The notes: a model not told the origin generated them from the letters alone. Shown: positions 26,079 to 35,922, counted from the stretch's first letter. The stretch is DNA of 64,000 bases from an uncultured Prevotella sp. (GCA_944319795.1 CALUFA010000008.1:1-64000); one strand, 5' to 3'. Program-made: numbers and translations.

Positions 26079-27854
26079 ATGAAAAACTATCCGAAAATTG
26101 GTATTCGTCCGATTATCGACGGACGACAGGGAGGTATCCGCGAAAGTCTTGAAGACAAAACCATGATGTTGGCAAACGCAGTTGCCGAGCTTATCTCTTC
26201 AAATGTGAAGAACGGCGACGGTTCGCCCGTTGAGTGTGTCATAGCCGATGGCACTATCGGCCGTGTTGCCGAAGCTGCGCAATGCGCCGAGAAATTCGAG
26301 AGGTGCGGGGTAGGGGCTACAATCTCCGTGACATCTTGCTGGTGCTACGGTTCGGAGACGATGGACATGCATCCTTATTGGCCGAAAGCCGTTTGGGGAT
26401 TCAACGGAACAGAGCGTCCCGGAGCGGTTTATTTGGCAGCCGTGCTGGCGGCACATGCACAGAAAGGACTGCCTGCTTTCGGCATTTACGGACATGACGT
26501 TCAAGATCTTGAAGACAATACGATTCCGGCCGACGTGGCCGAGAAGATCCTGCGTTGGGCGCGTGCCGCACAGGCTGTTGCAACAATGCGTGGCAAGTCG
26601 TATCTTTCGGTCGGAAACGTTGCAATGGGCATTGCCGGCAGTATAGCCAACGCTGACTTCATGCAGGAATATCTTGGCATCCGTGCCGAGCAGGTTGACA
26701 TGACTGAAATTCTCCGCCGTATGGAGGAAGGCATCTACGACAAGGCCGAGTACGAAAAAGCCATTGCTTGGGTGAAGAAGTATTGCGTGCCCAACGAGGG
26801 CGAGGACATAGGCAACCGCGACGTCAAGAAAAAAGACCGTGCCGGCAAGGACGCCGACTGGGAGTTCGTTACTAAGATGACGATGATAATCCGCGACCTT
26901 ATGAAGGGCAACGGTAAATTGCTCGAAGCAGGTTTCAAGGAGGAGTCACTCGGCCATAACGCCATAGCCGCCGGATTCCAAGGGCAGAGGCAGTGGACGG
27001 ATTTCAAACCGAACGGCGATTTCTCAGAGGCTATGCTCAACACTTCTTTTGACTGGAACGGACGTCGTGAACCATACGTAGTGGCTACTGAAAACGACAC
27101 TTGCAACGGTTTGACCATGCTCCTTGAGCATCTGCTTACCAACAGGAGCGCGATATTCTCAGACGTGAGAACCTATTGGAGCCCTGAAGCCGTGAAGCGC
27201 GTTACGGGCAAGGAACTTACGGGACGCGCCTCTGGCGGTATAATCCATCTTATCAATTCTGGTGCTACGACGCTTGACGGAACCGGACGTTGTTCCGACG
27301 CAGAGGGTAATCCGGTGATGAAACCCTATTGGGATATGACTGATAAGGAGGTTGAGGATTGCCTTGCAGCAACGACATGGTATCCTGCCAACCGCGACTA
27401 TTTCCGCGGCGGAGGTTTCTCTTCCAACTTCTTGTCAAAGGGCGGAATGCCTGTAACCATGGCCCGCATCAACATCGTGAAAGGACTTGGCCCCGTGCTT
27501 CAGTTGGCTGAGGGTTGGACGGTCGACATCGATCCTGAAATCCATAAGACAATAGACATGCGCACTGACCCGACTTGGCCTACGACATGGTTCGTTCCGC
27601 GTTTGTGCGACAAGCCTGCGTTCAAGGACGTTTACTCTGTTATGAACAACTGGGGAGCCAACCACGGCGCAATCAGTTTCGGTCATATCGGCGCAGACCT
27701 CATAACATTGGCTTCGATGCTGCGCATACCGGTTTGCATGCACAACGTCGAAACGGAAAAGATATTCCGTCCGGCCGCGTGGAATGCGTTTGGAATGGAC
27801 AAAGAGGGCGCTGACTTCCGCGCATGCGCAAACTTCGGTCCGCTTTACAAATAA
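26079..27854 (+). CDS. fucI: L-fucose isomerase
   Basis: FucI interconverts L-fucose and L-fuculose, using Mn2+. From the ATG at 26079 the protein is 591 residues, the usual length; an earlier in-frame ATG adds residues unrelated to the family. Recognisable stretches are [47 protein letters not shown] and [10 protein letters not shown], plus the C-terminal metal-binding part [16 protein letters not shown]. No fucose kinase, aldolase or transporter is adjacent, so the rest of the pathway must lie elsewhere. It has its own strong terminator. Confidence 0.95.
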   Translation: MKNYPKIGIRPIIDGRQGGIRESLEDKTMMLANAVAELISSNVKNGDGSPVECVIADGTIGRVAEAAQCAEKFERCGVGATISVTSCWCYGSETMDMHPYWPKAVWGFNGTERPGAVYLAAVLAAHAQKGLPAFGIYGHDVQDLEDNTIPADVAEKILRWARAAQAVATMRGKSYLSVGNVAMGIAGSIANADFMQEYLGIRAEQVDMTEILRRMEEGIYDKAEYEKAIAWVKKYCVPNEGEDIGNRDVKKKDRAGKDADWEFVTKMTMIIRDLMKGNGKLLEAGFKEESLGHNAIAAGFQGQRQWTDFKPNGDFSEAMLNTSFDWNGRREPYVVATENDTCNGLTMLLEHLLTNRSAIFSDVRTYWSPEAVKRVTGKELTGRASGGIIHLINSGATTLDGTGRCSDAEGNPVMKPYWDMTDKEVEDCLAATTWYPANRDYFRGGGFSSNFLSKGGMPVTMARINIVKGLGPVLQLAEGWTVDIDPEIHKTIDMRTDPTWPTTWFVPRLCDKPAFKDVYSVMNNWGANHGAISFGHIGADLITLASMLRIPVCMHNVETEKIFRPAAWNAFGMDKEGADFRACANFGPLYK

Positions 27855-27870
27855 TGAAGTGTCATAAAAA

Positions 27871-27908
27871 AAAGGCGCTTGGATGTAACTTTTCATCCAA
27901 GCGCCTTT
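27871..27908. terminator. Bidirectional terminator, fucI / 27931 gene
   Basis: A 15-bp perfect stem (AAAGGCGCTTGGATG and complement) has A-runs on the left and a T-run on the right, between converging genes. Confidence 0.85.
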
Positions 27909-27930
27909 TTTATGTTATGATTATTGATTA

Positions 27931-28368
27931 TTATTTATTCGTGCTTAAGTCGAAGTCGTCAGGTTTTATTGCGGTGAAGTGAAAATCCTTGCCGTCAAGG
28001 TTCTTGATTATGAAATTGCCGGCTTTCTCATATTTCTCCTTCATCTTTTTGTATTTTTTCTCGATGTCGTTGCGGTTTAGCGCAAAGCTGATTATGCATG
28101 TGCGGTGTGGCATGCCGATACTTGCGAAATAGTTTTTCAGCTGGTAAGAGTAGTTGTCCCTGCCGATGAGGAACTTGTTCTTCTCGTTTATCCATGCGCT
28201 GTCTATTTCCTGAATGTCGGTGAAATGAACCGTTGAGTCGTTGAACGACGCGGCAAATCCGAACGCATAAATCTTAGGAACGCATTTCACCTTCGCGGAT
28301 GCGCCCACAGACATTCCGCCTATCAGTGTGATGACGGCGACCATGATGAAAACCTTGTATGATTTCAT
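27931..28368 (-). CDS. Small exported protein, function unknown
   Basis: I do not recognise this 145-residue protein. It has a signal peptide (VFIMVAVITLIGGMSVGASA, cleavage near residue 25) and a mature part starting KVKCVPKIY. The middle has YFASIGMPHRTCIISFALNR and a Lys/Glu-rich helix (EKKYKKMKEKYEKAG). Two cysteines could form a periplasmic disulfide. It lies about 40 bases downstream of rpoD on the same strand and may be read through from it. Confidence 0.65.
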   Translation of the reverse strand: MKSYKVFIMVAVITLIGGMSVGASAKVKCVPKIYAFGFAASFNDSTVHFTDIQEIDSAWINEKNKFLIGRDNYSYQLKNYFASIGMPHRTCIISFALNRNDIEKKYKKMKEKYEKAGNFIIKNLDGKDFHFTAIKPDDFDLSTNK

Positions 28369-28410
28369 TTTTCCTGTTTCCTGATGAATTATGTTTTTAT
28401 GTCTTTTACC

Positions 28411-29274
28411 TTATTGTCCCAAATACGATTTCAACAGCTTGTTCTTAGTGTTGTGGCGCAGGCGTCTTATGGCCTTTTCCTTTATCTGCCTTACGCGTTC
28501 GCGCGTCAGGCCGTATTTGTCGCCGATTTCTTCGAGCGTCATTTCGGGTTGGTTTATGCCGAAAAACGCCTCTATTATGTTGCGCTCCCTTTCGTTCAAA
28601 GTCTGGAGGGCGCGGTTGATTTCCTCGCGCAGCGATTCCATGACGAGTTTCTTGTCGGCCATGGGCGAGTCGTTGTTGGGCAGCACGTCGAGCAGGCTGT
28701 TGTCCTCTCCTTCGGCGAACGGGGCGTCGACTGACACATGGCGCGTGTTCACCTTCATTGCTTCCTCTATCTTGTCGTGGGGAATGTCGACGCTGTCGGC
28801 TATCTCGTCGATGCTCGGCCTGCGCTCGTGCTCTTGCTCGAACTTGTTAAGCACGCGGTTTATCTTATTTACCGAGCCTACCTGGTTGAGCGGCAGGCGC
28901 ACTATGCGGCTTTGCTCGGCTATGGCCTGAAGGATGCTTTGGCGTATCCACCATACCGCGTATGAGATGAACTTGAACCCGCGCGTCTCGTCAAATTTCT
29001 CGGCGGCCTTTATAAGGCCGACGTTTCCCTCGTTGATGAGGTCGGGCAGGCTGAGCCCCTGGTTTTGGTATTGCTTTGCCACGGAGACTACGAACCTCAA
29101 GTTGGCTTTAGTCAGTTTCTCGAGCGCCTTGCGGTCTCCTTTTTTTATACGCTGAGCCAACTCTACTTCTTCTTCCACACTGATAAGCTCTTCATGGCCT
29201 ATCTCCTGCAGATACTTATCCAACGAGTCGCTTTCCCTGTTGGTTATTGATTTCGTGATTTTCAGTTGTCTCAT
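28411..29274 (-). CDS. rpoD: Primary sigma factor (RpoD/SigA type)
   Basis: This is the 287-residue housekeeping sigma factor in the short form typical of Bacteroidetes, without region 1.1. Region 1.2 is [16 protein letters not shown], and region 2 has [18 protein letters not shown] and [29 protein letters not shown]. Region 3 is [11 protein letters not shown], and region 4 ends with the helix-turn-helix [29 protein letters not shown]. It presumably reads the TTTG/TAnnTTTG promoters noted across the window. Confidence 0.95.
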   Translation of the reverse strand: MRQLKITKSITNRESDSLDKYLQEIGHEELISVEEEVELAQRIKKGDRKALEKLTKANLRFVVSVAKQYQNQGLSLPDLINEGNVGLIKAAEKFDETRGFKFISYAVWWIRQSILQAIAEQSRIVRLPLNQVGSVNKINRVLNKFEQEHERRPSIDEIADSVDIPHDKIEEAMKVNTRHVSVDAPFAEGEDNSLLDVLPNNDSPMADKKLVMESLREEINRALQTLNERERNIIEAFFGINQPEMTLEEIGDKYGLTRERVRQIKEKAIRRLRHNTKNKLLKSYLGQ

Positions 29275-29299
29275 CGGCGTAATAAATTTAAAGCATTTG

Positions 29300-29331
29300 C
29301 AAATATAAGGTTTTTTTATTTAAATAGCAAA
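29300..29331 (-). promoter_or_regulatory. rpoD promoter
   Basis: On the minus strand, TTTG (29328-29331), 20 bases, TATATTTG (29300-29307), then 25 bases to the ATG. Confidence 0.75.
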
Positions 29332-29375
29332 TATTTTCGGCGTTTTTCTTGCGGAAAATATTTTTTTGTTAAATG

Positions 29376-29413
29376 CAAAGCCCCGCATGCCTGTGGCTGC
29401 ATGCGGGGCTTTG
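29376..29413 (-). terminator. degP terminator
   Basis: A 15-bp stem, CAAAGCCCCGCATGC with its complement, lies 39 bases past the degP stop. The following T-run on the minus strand is interrupted, so efficiency is uncertain. Confidence 0.65.
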
Positions 29414-29451
29414 TTTGGAATAATCTTAATGCTTGTGGCTGGTCCGCCTTG

Positions 29452-30909
29452 TCACTCTTGCAGCGGAACGGCGAAGTAGTCCTTCTTTCCGGTAGGATAG
29501 ATGCCCTGTATGTAAAGCACGGGGTCTTTGCTTGTCGAGGCGTCTTTCACTGCTTTCTGCAAGTCGTCGATTGTCTTCATCGGCGTGTCGTTTACCTTTT
29601 GGATGATGAATCCGCGGCTGATGCCAGCGTCCTTCAGCGCGCCGTTGTTTATCTTCATCACTACGAGTCCGGTGCTAATGTTGAGCTGTTTCTTCTCCGA
29701 ATCGTTTATCTCGCGGAAGTTTCCGCCGAGCACGTCGAGGTCGGCGTGTTTCACAATGCTCGTGTTGCCTTGCTGGTTCTTGAGCGTAAGCGTGGCGGTC
29801 TTGCTCTTTTTGTCGCGCAGGTATGTTATGGTGACCTTATCGCCCGGGCGCTTGTTTGCGAGGTATTCCTGCAGCTCGGCCATTTTCGTTATCTTTTTGC
29901 CGTCGATGGCGGTTATCACGTCGCCCTTCTGCAGACCGGCTTCGGCTCCGGCTCCGCCGTCTTGCACTTCGTTGATATATGCGCCCTCCATAGTTCCGAG
30001 GTCAACCTCCTTGCCTTCGGCCTTCTGCATGTCGAAGTACCTGTTCACGTCGGTGCCCGACACTCCGATCAGCGCCCTTTGTACGGTGCCGTATTGCTTG
30101 ATGTCGGCAACCACCTTGTTCATGATCGTGGTAGGTATGGCGAAGCCGTATCCGGCATAGCTCCCGGTCTGTGATACGAGCATGGCGTTGATGCCAACTA
30201 ACTCGCCTTTCGTGTTGACGAGAGCTCCGCCGGAGTTTCCGGCGTTGATTGCGGCGTCGGTCTGGATGAACGATTCAACGTCGTTAGCGCCGATCGAGCG
30301 TGCCTTGGCGCTGACGATGCCGGCCGTTACGGTGGAGTTGAGGTTGAACGGGTTGCCCACGGCCAGCACCCATTCGCCTACTTTCAGGTTGTTGCTGTCG
30401 CCGATGGTGATGGCTGGCAGGTTCTTGCCGTCGATCTTGATGAGCGCGAGGTCTGTCATCTTGTCAGTGCCGACGATGCGTGCCGAGAACTCGCGCTTGT
30501 CGTCGAGCGTTACGGTCAGTTCGTCGGCTCCGTCAACAACGTGGTTGTTGGTCACGATGTATCCGTCGGCCGAAATGATAACGCCCGAGCCCGAGCCTTC
30601 GCGCTTGGGGGTTTGTATCTTGCGCTTCTGCTTGCCGCCGTTGCCGGGGTTGCCGAAGAAGCCGAACGGGTCGAAGAAGTCGAACGGGTCGGCTTCCATC
30701 TCAACCGTCTGTACTTTGCTGTTCTGTAAGTATTTAATGTGTACCACTGCCGGCAGTGCTTTCTCTGCGGCGTATGTCAGGTCGACGGGCTGGGCCGCAG
30801 GCATGCTGTTGGTGTTGGCGTTCACCTTGATGAAAGCTCCGGCTGAAAATGCTACTGCGATGACGCATATCGCATAGACGAAATAGTTAGATAACTTTTT
30901 CATTTTCAT
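29452..30909 (-). CDS. degP: Do-family serine protease/chaperone DegP
   Basis: This 485-residue periplasmic protease degrades misfolded envelope proteins. The N-terminal signal/anchor is about residues 8-27. The trypsin-like domain has the triad His123 (VTNNHVVDG), Asp153 (TDLALIKID) and Ser226 (GNSGGALVN). Two PDZ domains follow (about 285-375 and 395-480). A flexible Gly/Lys-rich linker (GNPGNGGKQKRKIQTPKRE) lies in the LA-loop position. A -7 box TAAATTTG lies at 30956-30963 on the minus strand. I see no sigma-E-like box. Confidence 0.93.
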   Translation of the reverse strand: MKMKKLSNYFVYAICVIAVAFSAGAFIKVNANTNSMPAAQPVDLTYAAEKALPAVVHIKYLQNSKVQTVEMEADPFDFFDPFGFFGNPGNGGKQKRKIQTPKREGSGSGVIISADGYIVTNNHVVDGADELTVTLDDKREFSARIVGTDKMTDLALIKIDGKNLPAITIGDSNNLKVGEWVLAVGNPFNLNSTVTAGIVSAKARSIGANDVESFIQTDAAINAGNSGGALVNTKGELVGINAMLVSQTGSYAGYGFAIPTTIMNKVVADIKQYGTVQRALIGVSGTDVNRYFDMQKAEGKEVDLGTMEGAYINEVQDGGAGAEAGLQKGDVITAIDGKKITKMAELQEYLANKRPGDKVTITYLRDKKSKTATLTLKNQQGNTSIVKHADLDVLGGNFREINDSEKKQLNISTGLVVMKINNGALKDAGISRGFIIQKVNDTPMKTIDDLQKAVKDASTSKDPVLYIQGIYPTGKKDYFAVPLQE

Positions 30910-31191
30910 TTAGATTATATTTTAATTGATACTTTCATTTTGATTTTCGTTGCTGCAAATTTAGACGCAAAATTTGTTAATCTGTCATTTTGTCCTACAT
31001 ATTTGTCCTCTTTTAACACAAAAAATATCGCTATTAACGGCTCTTAGTGTGAAACGTATGTAATTTTACATTCGTTTGAAATGCGAAAAAATCGTTACTG
31101 TTTTTTGAATGGGTTTAAAGGCCGTAGCGGCCTGTGCTTGTTTGTTTCGTGTAAAACAGTGGCCGTCTTTCCGTTTTACCGCGAAACGGGG
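30910..31191. other. Left part of the 30910-31873 gene-free gap
   Basis: AT-rich degP promoter region followed by repeat-like sequence (AAAGGCCGTAGCGGCCTG). No reading frame here looks real. The rest of the 964-base gap is occupied by repeat copies C4, B1 and A1. Confidence 0.5.
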
Positions 31192-31236
31192 TGCGAAAGG
31201 CGGCATTTTGCAAGGCAATAAGCATCCTTTTGCAAG
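31192..31236. repeat. Family C hairpin locus (copy C4)
   Basis: GCGAAAGGCGGCATTTTGCA and GCATCCTTTTGCAAG blocks like those at 19686 and 145. A CCGTTTTACCGCGAAACGG dyad lies just upstream. Confidence 0.5.
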
Positions 31237-31284
31237 ACGTTTTGCCGTATTTGGGTTGATACGGATATGATGTTTTTGGTGAAT

Positions 31285-31476
31285 TTAATGTCACAATGTC
31301 ACGGCACACGGTAATGTTCTGACTGTCACGTCGTTGCGTTGTGACATCGATGCGCGTTCCACTGTCACCACCGTCACCGCCGCTGTGACGGTAGTGACGG
31401 CGGAATGTGGTTAATGTCACTGCGTATCTTGCTGATAACCAGTGGTTTTAAGGGCTTGATGACATTGTGATATTAA
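31285..31476. repeat. Family B palindromic element (copy B1)
   Basis: This 192-bp unit starts TTAATGTCACAATGTCAC and ends TGACATTGTGATATTAA, an imperfect terminal inverted repeat. The core is a dyad around ACTGTCACCACCGTCAC / GTGACGGTAGTGAC. There is no coding content. Same family as 44045-44234 and 59506-59760. Confidence 0.75.
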
Positions 31477-31552
31477 AGTCGGGCGAAAATAATAAATAGA
31501 TGAATATCCGCAATGAAAGATACTTTTCATTCTAAGCATTCATTACTTACTA

Positions 31553-31790
31553 CCGTGAGTTCGGTATAAGGAATAAGAAAATGAAATCATTCTAAAGCGT
31601 AAGAAGTCTGTGGCATTCTGTCATTCCGGGCCGGGGGACCCGGAATCCAGGAAACACACTTTCGTCAACAATTTAGTTGCATACACTGGATTCCGGGTCC
31701 CCCGGCCCGGAATGACAGAATGCCACAGACTTCTTAAATCCAATACAACACGATGCTTTTTATGGAATAATTTTTATACCGAACTCACGT
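31553..31790. mobile_element. Family A MITE-like element (copy A1)
   Basis: This 238-bp non-coding element has terminal inverted repeats (CCGTGAGTTCGGTATAAG at the left, TTATACCGAACTCACGT at the right). Inside is a hairpin with perfect 50-bp arms at 31600-31649 and 31687-31736 and a 37-base spacer. The 9 bases TACTTACTA occur directly on both sides (31544-31552 and 31791-31799), as expected for a target-site duplication. No transposase is encoded, so it would need help in trans. Confidence 0.8.
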
Positions 31791-31873
31791 TACTTACTAA
31801 TTTACTAAGAAGTCGGTGAAGGCATTAGGGGTGCGGATATTATAAATATTATGAACGCAGTGCCCCCCCTTGG

Positions 31874-32686
31874 TTACTTGAACGGCTTTATGCTTATTTC
31901 CCCGTTGTATGAAATTATAAGCTCTACGATGAAGCTGCCCGGGCTGTCGGGTATGGCCAATTGTGTTTGGTAATGCAGTCCGTCGTTGTCGAGCGAGGTT
32001 AATTTGATGGTGCTCAATATGCATTGCTTGAGCATGTTCACGGGTACGGCTTGGGCGAAATCTGATTTTTTGAAGTCTTTTGAGTAAACCTTGTTAGCTC
32101 CGGCAAATATGCTTACGTGCACTATGTTGTCGTAATAAATGTTCTCAACCTCCATGCCTTCGGCGTTGTAAAACGTGCGGTAAACCTTGTACGTTGTCGG
32201 GTTTACCTGCACGTAGCTGTGGTATTTGTCTTCGCCGTGCCATACAACCGTGTCCTCTTTTATCGTTACGCCTTGGTTGAGCGTTACCGGGCGGCTGCGC
32301 ACGAACTGGAGCGAGTCATACGGATTTTCGCTCCTTACTAATTTTACAACGTCGTTGTTCTGGTTCTTGAACTCGAAAATATGTGCTCCTTGCCTTACTA
32401 TCGGGTATTTTGAAGTGTTGCCGCCGAGCAATATCATCGTGTCCCTTATTATCTTGAACTCTACGGGCTGGCTGGTGGAGTCGGGATAATAAACGGTGTC
32501 GCCCTTGATCTTGAACACGACGCTTTCCTCGTCGGCGTCGATCCAAATGCCCTCAAGCATTGATTTTGCCTTGAGGTCTTCTTGCGGAGCCGCAGCCGGC
32601 TTCTTAGCCTCCTTGCATGCGCAGGCGGCAACGGCCAAGGCCGCGGCGGCGATGATATTGTATAAAAAAGCGGTTTTGCGTGTCAT
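31874..32686 (-). CDS. Lipoprotein, DUF4738-like
   Basis: This 270-residue protein has a signal peptide and a lipobox ending VAACAC near residue 23. The residues after the Cys are KEAKKPAA, not the acidic string of surface-exported Bacteroidetes lipoproteins, so a periplasm-facing location is likelier. The mature part is beta-rich with repeated short D/E-V-V-F and VVWHGEDKYH segments. I associate it with DUF4738, with limited confidence, and no function can be assigned. Its start overlaps the ugd stop by 4 bases, so it is translationally coupled to ugd. Confidence 0.7.
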   Translation of the reverse strand: MTRKTAFLYNIIAAAALAVAACACKEAKKPAAAPQEDLKAKSMLEGIWIDADEESVVFKIKGDTVYYPDSTSQPVEFKIIRDTMILLGGNTSKYPIVRQGAHIFEFKNQNNDVVKLVRSENPYDSLQFVRSRPVTLNQGVTIKEDTVVWHGEDKYHSYVQVNPTTYKVYRTFYNAEGMEVENIYYDNIVHVSIFAGANKVYSKDFKKSDFAQAVPVNMLKQCILSTIKLTSLDNDGLHYQTQLAIPDSPGSFIVELIISYNGEISIKPFK

Positions 32687-33999
32687 TTCCCTATGCAGTG
32701 ATACTCGAAGCCCAGTTCGTTTAGGTCGTCCTTGTCGTATATGTTCCTGCCGTCAAGCACCAACTTGTTGTTCATGCGTTTGCCGATAAGCTCCCAGTCG
32801 GGCAGCCTGAACTCTTTCCATTCAGTCAGCATCATCAGCGCGTCGGCATTGTCTACGGCGTCGTACATGTTGCTGCCGTATGCTACCTTGTCGCCCATGA
32901 TGCGCTTGCATTCGTTCATGGCTTCGGGGTCGTACACGCAGACGCTGCATCCGGCGTCGAGCAGCTTCCTCATTATGACGAGGGCGGTCGACTCGCGCAT
33001 GTCGTCGGTCTCGGGCTTGAACGCCAAGCCCCATACCGCGATGCGCTTGCCGCTGAGCGGTCTGCCGGCGAAAGCCTTTTCCAGCTTTCTGAACAATATG
33101 GATTTCTGTTTCTCGTTCACCCTCTCGACGGCCTTGAGCACTTCAAGAGAGTATCCGTTGTCGTCGGCGGTCTTGATGAGCGCTTTCACGTCCTTGGGGA
33201 AGCACGAGCCGCCGTAGCCGCATCCGGCATAGAGAAACTTGCGCCCGATACGTGTGTCAGAGCCTATTCCGGCGCGCACCTGGTTTACGTCGGCGCCGAC
33301 GAGTTCGCACAGGTTGGCGATGTCGTTCATGAAGCTGATTCGCGTGGCTAACATCGAATTTGCCGCGTATTTGGTCATCTCTGCGCTCGGTATGTCCATG
33401 AATATCACGCGGAAGTTGTTGATGAGGAACGGCTTGTACAGCTTGGTCAATATCTTCTTGGCCCTTTCGCTGTCAACGCCTATGACGACGCGGTCGGGGC
33501 TCATGAAGTCTTTTATCGCGTTGCCTTCTTTCAGGAACTCGGGGTTGCTTGCCACGTCGAACGCAACGTCTGCGCCGCGTTTGTCAAGCTCGGCCTTTAT
33601 CGTGTCGTAGACCTTGTGCGACGTGCCTACGGGCACGGTGCTCTTGGTTACCACCACCAAGTACCTGTTCAGGTTCTCGCCGATCGTCTTTGCTACTTGG
33701 AGCACGTATTTAAGGTCGGCGCTTCCGTCTTCGTCGGGCGGAGTTCCTACGGCGGTGAAGATTATTTCCTGGTCGTTGATTACGTCGGGCAGCGAAGTCG
33801 AGAACTTCAGTCTTCCGGCGTTTATGTTTTTCAGTACAAGTTCGTCAAGTCCCGGTTCGTATATGGGTATTATGCCTTTCTTAAGTGCTTCTATCTTCTT
33901 CTCGTCGACGTCGACGCAGGTTACGGTCGCTCCCGTTTCGGCGAAACAAGCGCCCGAAACCAATCCGACGTATCCGGTTCCAACTATTGCAATATTCAT
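32683..33999 (-). CDS. ugd: UDP-glucose 6-dehydrogenase
   Basis: Ugd oxidises UDP-glucose twice with NAD to give UDP-glucuronate for capsule, LPS or glycan synthesis. The 438-residue protein has NAD-binding MNIAIVGTGYVGLVSGACFAE, the substrate-binding KEGNAIKDFMSPDRVVIG, and catalytic Cys in GYGGSCFPKDVKAL. The C-terminal UDP-binding domain has VWGLAFKPETDDMRESTAL. It is first in a two-gene unit with the lipoprotein. A TACTTTTG -7 box lies at 34036-34043 on the minus strand. Confidence 0.95.
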   Translation of the reverse strand: MNIAIVGTGYVGLVSGACFAETGATVTCVDVDEKKIEALKKGIIPIYEPGLDELVLKNINAGRLKFSTSLPDVINDQEIIFTAVGTPPDEDGSADLKYVLQVAKTIGENLNRYLVVVTKSTVPVGTSHKVYDTIKAELDKRGADVAFDVASNPEFLKEGNAIKDFMSPDRVVIGVDSERAKKILTKLYKPFLINNFRVIFMDIPSAEMTKYAANSMLATRISFMNDIANLCELVGADVNQVRAGIGSDTRIGRKFLYAGCGYGGSCFPKDVKALIKTADDNGYSLEVLKAVERVNEKQKSILFRKLEKAFAGRPLSGKRIAVWGLAFKPETDDMRESTALVIMRKLLDAGCSVCVYDPEAMNECKRIMGDKVAYGSNMYDAVDNADALMMLTEWKEFRLPDWELIGKRMNNKLVLDGRNIYDKDDLNELGFEYHCIGK

Positions 34000-34103
34000 A
34001 TAATGTATTAATCGTTTTTATTCTTCAAACATCTGCAAAAGTATAAAATATTATCTGAAATACGGCAAACGGCTTTGTTTTTTTGTGCTAAAGCGATATT
34101 ATA

Positions 34104-34135
34104 TTTGGTTTTTCGGATGAAAAGCATTAATTTTG
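34104..34135 (+). promoter_or_regulatory. Promoter overlapping the HU/SPOR gene start
   Basis: TTTG (34104-34107), 20 bases and TAATTTTG (34128-34135) fit the consensus very well. Transcription would start at about 34141, the GTG codon. A second -7-like box, TATATTTG at 34100-34107, could start an mRNA near the ATG at 34117. Confidence 0.55.
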
Positions 34136-34140
34136 CATTC

Positions 34141-35199
34141 GTGATTGAATTGGAAAGACATATCGAGATATTGCTGCTTAAGTGCGATTGCGTCATCGTT
34201 CCCGGGTTGGGCGGCTTCGTTGCGAGCCACGTCAACGCACGGTACGACGAGGGCGACAATATGTTCATACCGCCGTTGCGCACGTTGGGCTTCAACCCCA
34301 AGTTGAATCTCAACGATTCGCTGTTGGCGCAGTCTTACTCCGAGGCTTACGACATAAGCTACCCGGAAGCGTGCGTGCGCATAGACAACGAAGTGAACGA
34401 ACTTAAGCAGGCGATCAGCAACAAAGGCTCATACGAGCTTAGCGGCATAGGCGTGCTGTACCTTAACGGCGACGGGCACATTGAGTTCACCCCGTGCGAG
34501 GCTGGGATACTTACGCCCGACTTGTACAGCTTGAGCTCGTTCGAGATGAAGCGTGGGTGGAAACCTGAAGCCGTAGAAGCGCAAGACAAAGAGCCGGCCG
34601 GTAAGGCTAAGATGATACCGTTTCCCGTGGCTGAGCTGGGAAGCGTTGAACCTGAAACGGAGCGCGACAAGGAGGGCGACAAGACCCTCCAGATACGCGT
34701 CAGCGCCATCAGGAACTTCGTCGCAGCCGTGATAGCCGTCATAATATTTCTTGCATTGGGTACGCCTGTGAATGAAAACTCGGACACCGTGCGTACAAGC
34801 AGCATTGAAGGCGGAGTGATACACAACCTTATCGGTAAAGGATATAATAATATAAGGTATGGCAAGACTATTGACGTAAGCGGCAAAATGAAAGATACCG
34901 TTAAGGCGGAGGCCGTATCAGATACGGTTCAACGCGTCGCCCTCAAGGCCGAAGCCGCTTCGGCCGACAGTTTCTATATAGTCCTTGCGAGCCGTGTGAC
35001 TAAGAGTAACGCCGAAGAGTTTGTAAACCGTCTTGCCGCTAAGGGGTTGACCAAGGCCGGCGTGCTTGTGGAAAAGAATAATTCGGTAAAAGTGGTTTAC
35101 GGGCGTTTTGCCGATGAAGGCGAGGCTTACGACACGCTGAACGGCATGCGCGGCAACGACGTATTCAGCGAGGCGTGGGTTTACCATGTTAAGAATTGA
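34141..35199 (+). CDS. HU-like (CCDC81-type) and SPOR domain membrane protein
   Basis: The N-terminal part (IELERHIEILLLKCDCVIVPGLGGFVAS, then NPKLNLNDSLLAQSYSEAY) is the prokaryotic HU-like/CCDC81 domain of Bacteroidetes. One membrane helix follows (FVAAVIAVIIFLALG, near residue 205). The periplasmic C-terminus is a SPOR domain (SFYIVLASRVTKSNAEEFVNRL to the end), which binds denuded glycan at division sites. The GTG at 34141 matches where I expect homologues to begin and lies downstream of the best promoter. An ATG at 34117 would add eight residues. It probably connects nucleoid or cytoplasm to septal peptidoglycan. The FHA gene starts 2 bases after its stop. Confidence 0.75.
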   Translation: MIELERHIEILLLKCDCVIVPGLGGFVASHVNARYDEGDNMFIPPLRTLGFNPKLNLNDSLLAQSYSEAYDISYPEACVRIDNEVNELKQAISNKGSYELSGIGVLYLNGDGHIEFTPCEAGILTPDLYSLSSFEMKRGWKPEAVEAQDKEPAGKAKMIPFPVAELGSVEPETERDKEGDKTLQIRVSAIRNFVAAVIAVIIFLALGTPVNENSDTVRTSSIEGGVIHNLIGKGYNNIRYGKTIDVSGKMKDTVKAEAVSDTVQRVALKAEAASADSFYIVLASRVTKSNAEEFVNRLAAKGLTKAGVLVEKNNSVKVVYGRFADEGEAYDTLNGMRGNDVFSEAWVYHVKN

Positions 35200-35201
35200 T
35201 T

Positions 35202-35741
35202 ATGAAGAGAGTTAGATGCCCTAAATGCGACGAGTTCATCACGTTCGACGAGACAAACTATAAAGACGGACAAGCTCTTGTTTTCGAGTGTCCTAATTGC
35301 GGCAAGCAATTCGGCATAAGGATTGGCAAGTCGAAATTGCGCGCCACGCAGAAGGAGGAGCAGCCGGACGAAATGGCCAACGAGGGTGGGTGCGGCTCGA
35401 TTGTCGTGATAGAGAACGTCTTCCATTACAAGCAGGTTATTCCATTGAAACTCGGCGACAATTCGATTGGGCGTTATATGAAAGGCAGCAAGACGACTGC
35501 GCCTATTGAGACTAATGACCCCAGCATTGACATAAACCATTGCGTGATAAACGTGTCAAAAGACAAGAACGGCGAACTGAAATACATACTGCGCGACGGT
35601 CCGAGCAATACGGGCACGTTTGTGGACAACGAGATTCTTGGCGACCGCGAGCGTCGCGTAATTTACGACGGCACGCTTTTTACGATAGGCGCAACGAGCG
35701 TAATCCTGCGTGCGGCAGGCAGTGGCGCTGAAGCTGAATAA
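35202..35741 (+). CDS. Zinc-ribbon and FHA domain protein
   Basis: This 179-residue protein has an N-terminal zinc ribbon (Cys6/Cys9 in CPKCD and Cys30/Cys33 in CPNCG, MJ0042-like). An FHA phosphothreonine-binding domain follows (about 68-172) with NSIGRYMKGS, INHCVINV, and LRDGPSNTGTFVDNE. The ATG at 35202 is used; the TTG two codons earlier overlaps the previous stop. Close coupling to the SPOR gene suggests a phospho-dependent role in envelope or division control. No Ser/Thr kinase gene is nearby. Confidence 0.85.
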   Translation: MKRVRCPKCDEFITFDETNYKDGQALVFECPNCGKQFGIRIGKSKLRATQKEEQPDEMANEGGCGSIVVIENVFHYKQVIPLKLGDNSIGRYMKGSKTTAPIETNDPSIDINHCVINVSKDKNGELKYILRDGPSNTGTFVDNEILGDRERRVIYDGTLFTIGATSVILRAAGSGAEAE

Positions 35742-35850
35742 TGATTGCATGAGGAATGTTACGCCCCGATTTATGGTTAATTAATCATAAAAACAATGTT
35801 GTTGGTTGAAATATTGTTGCTCAAATAAGTTGAATGAAGATTAAAGGTTG

Positions 35851-35858
35851 TACCTTTG
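35851..35858 (+). promoter_or_regulatory. rpsA promoter -7 box and leader
   Basis: TACCTTTG lies 64 bases before the ATG. The AT-rich leader that follows could bind S1 itself, as in known rpsA autoregulation, but this is an inference. Confidence 0.55.
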
Positions 35859-35922
35859 CAGCCGATTTATAAACCATATAAAGTCGAACTTTATTAATTT
35901 AAACTTAATCATTTTTTAATTT

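Noticed and set aside
31600..31736. Family A hairpin as an ordinary terminator for degP or the lipoprotein gene.
   Set aside because: It is several hundred bases from the degP promoter side, has terminal repeats and target duplications, and occurs in both orientations, which fits a mobile element better.
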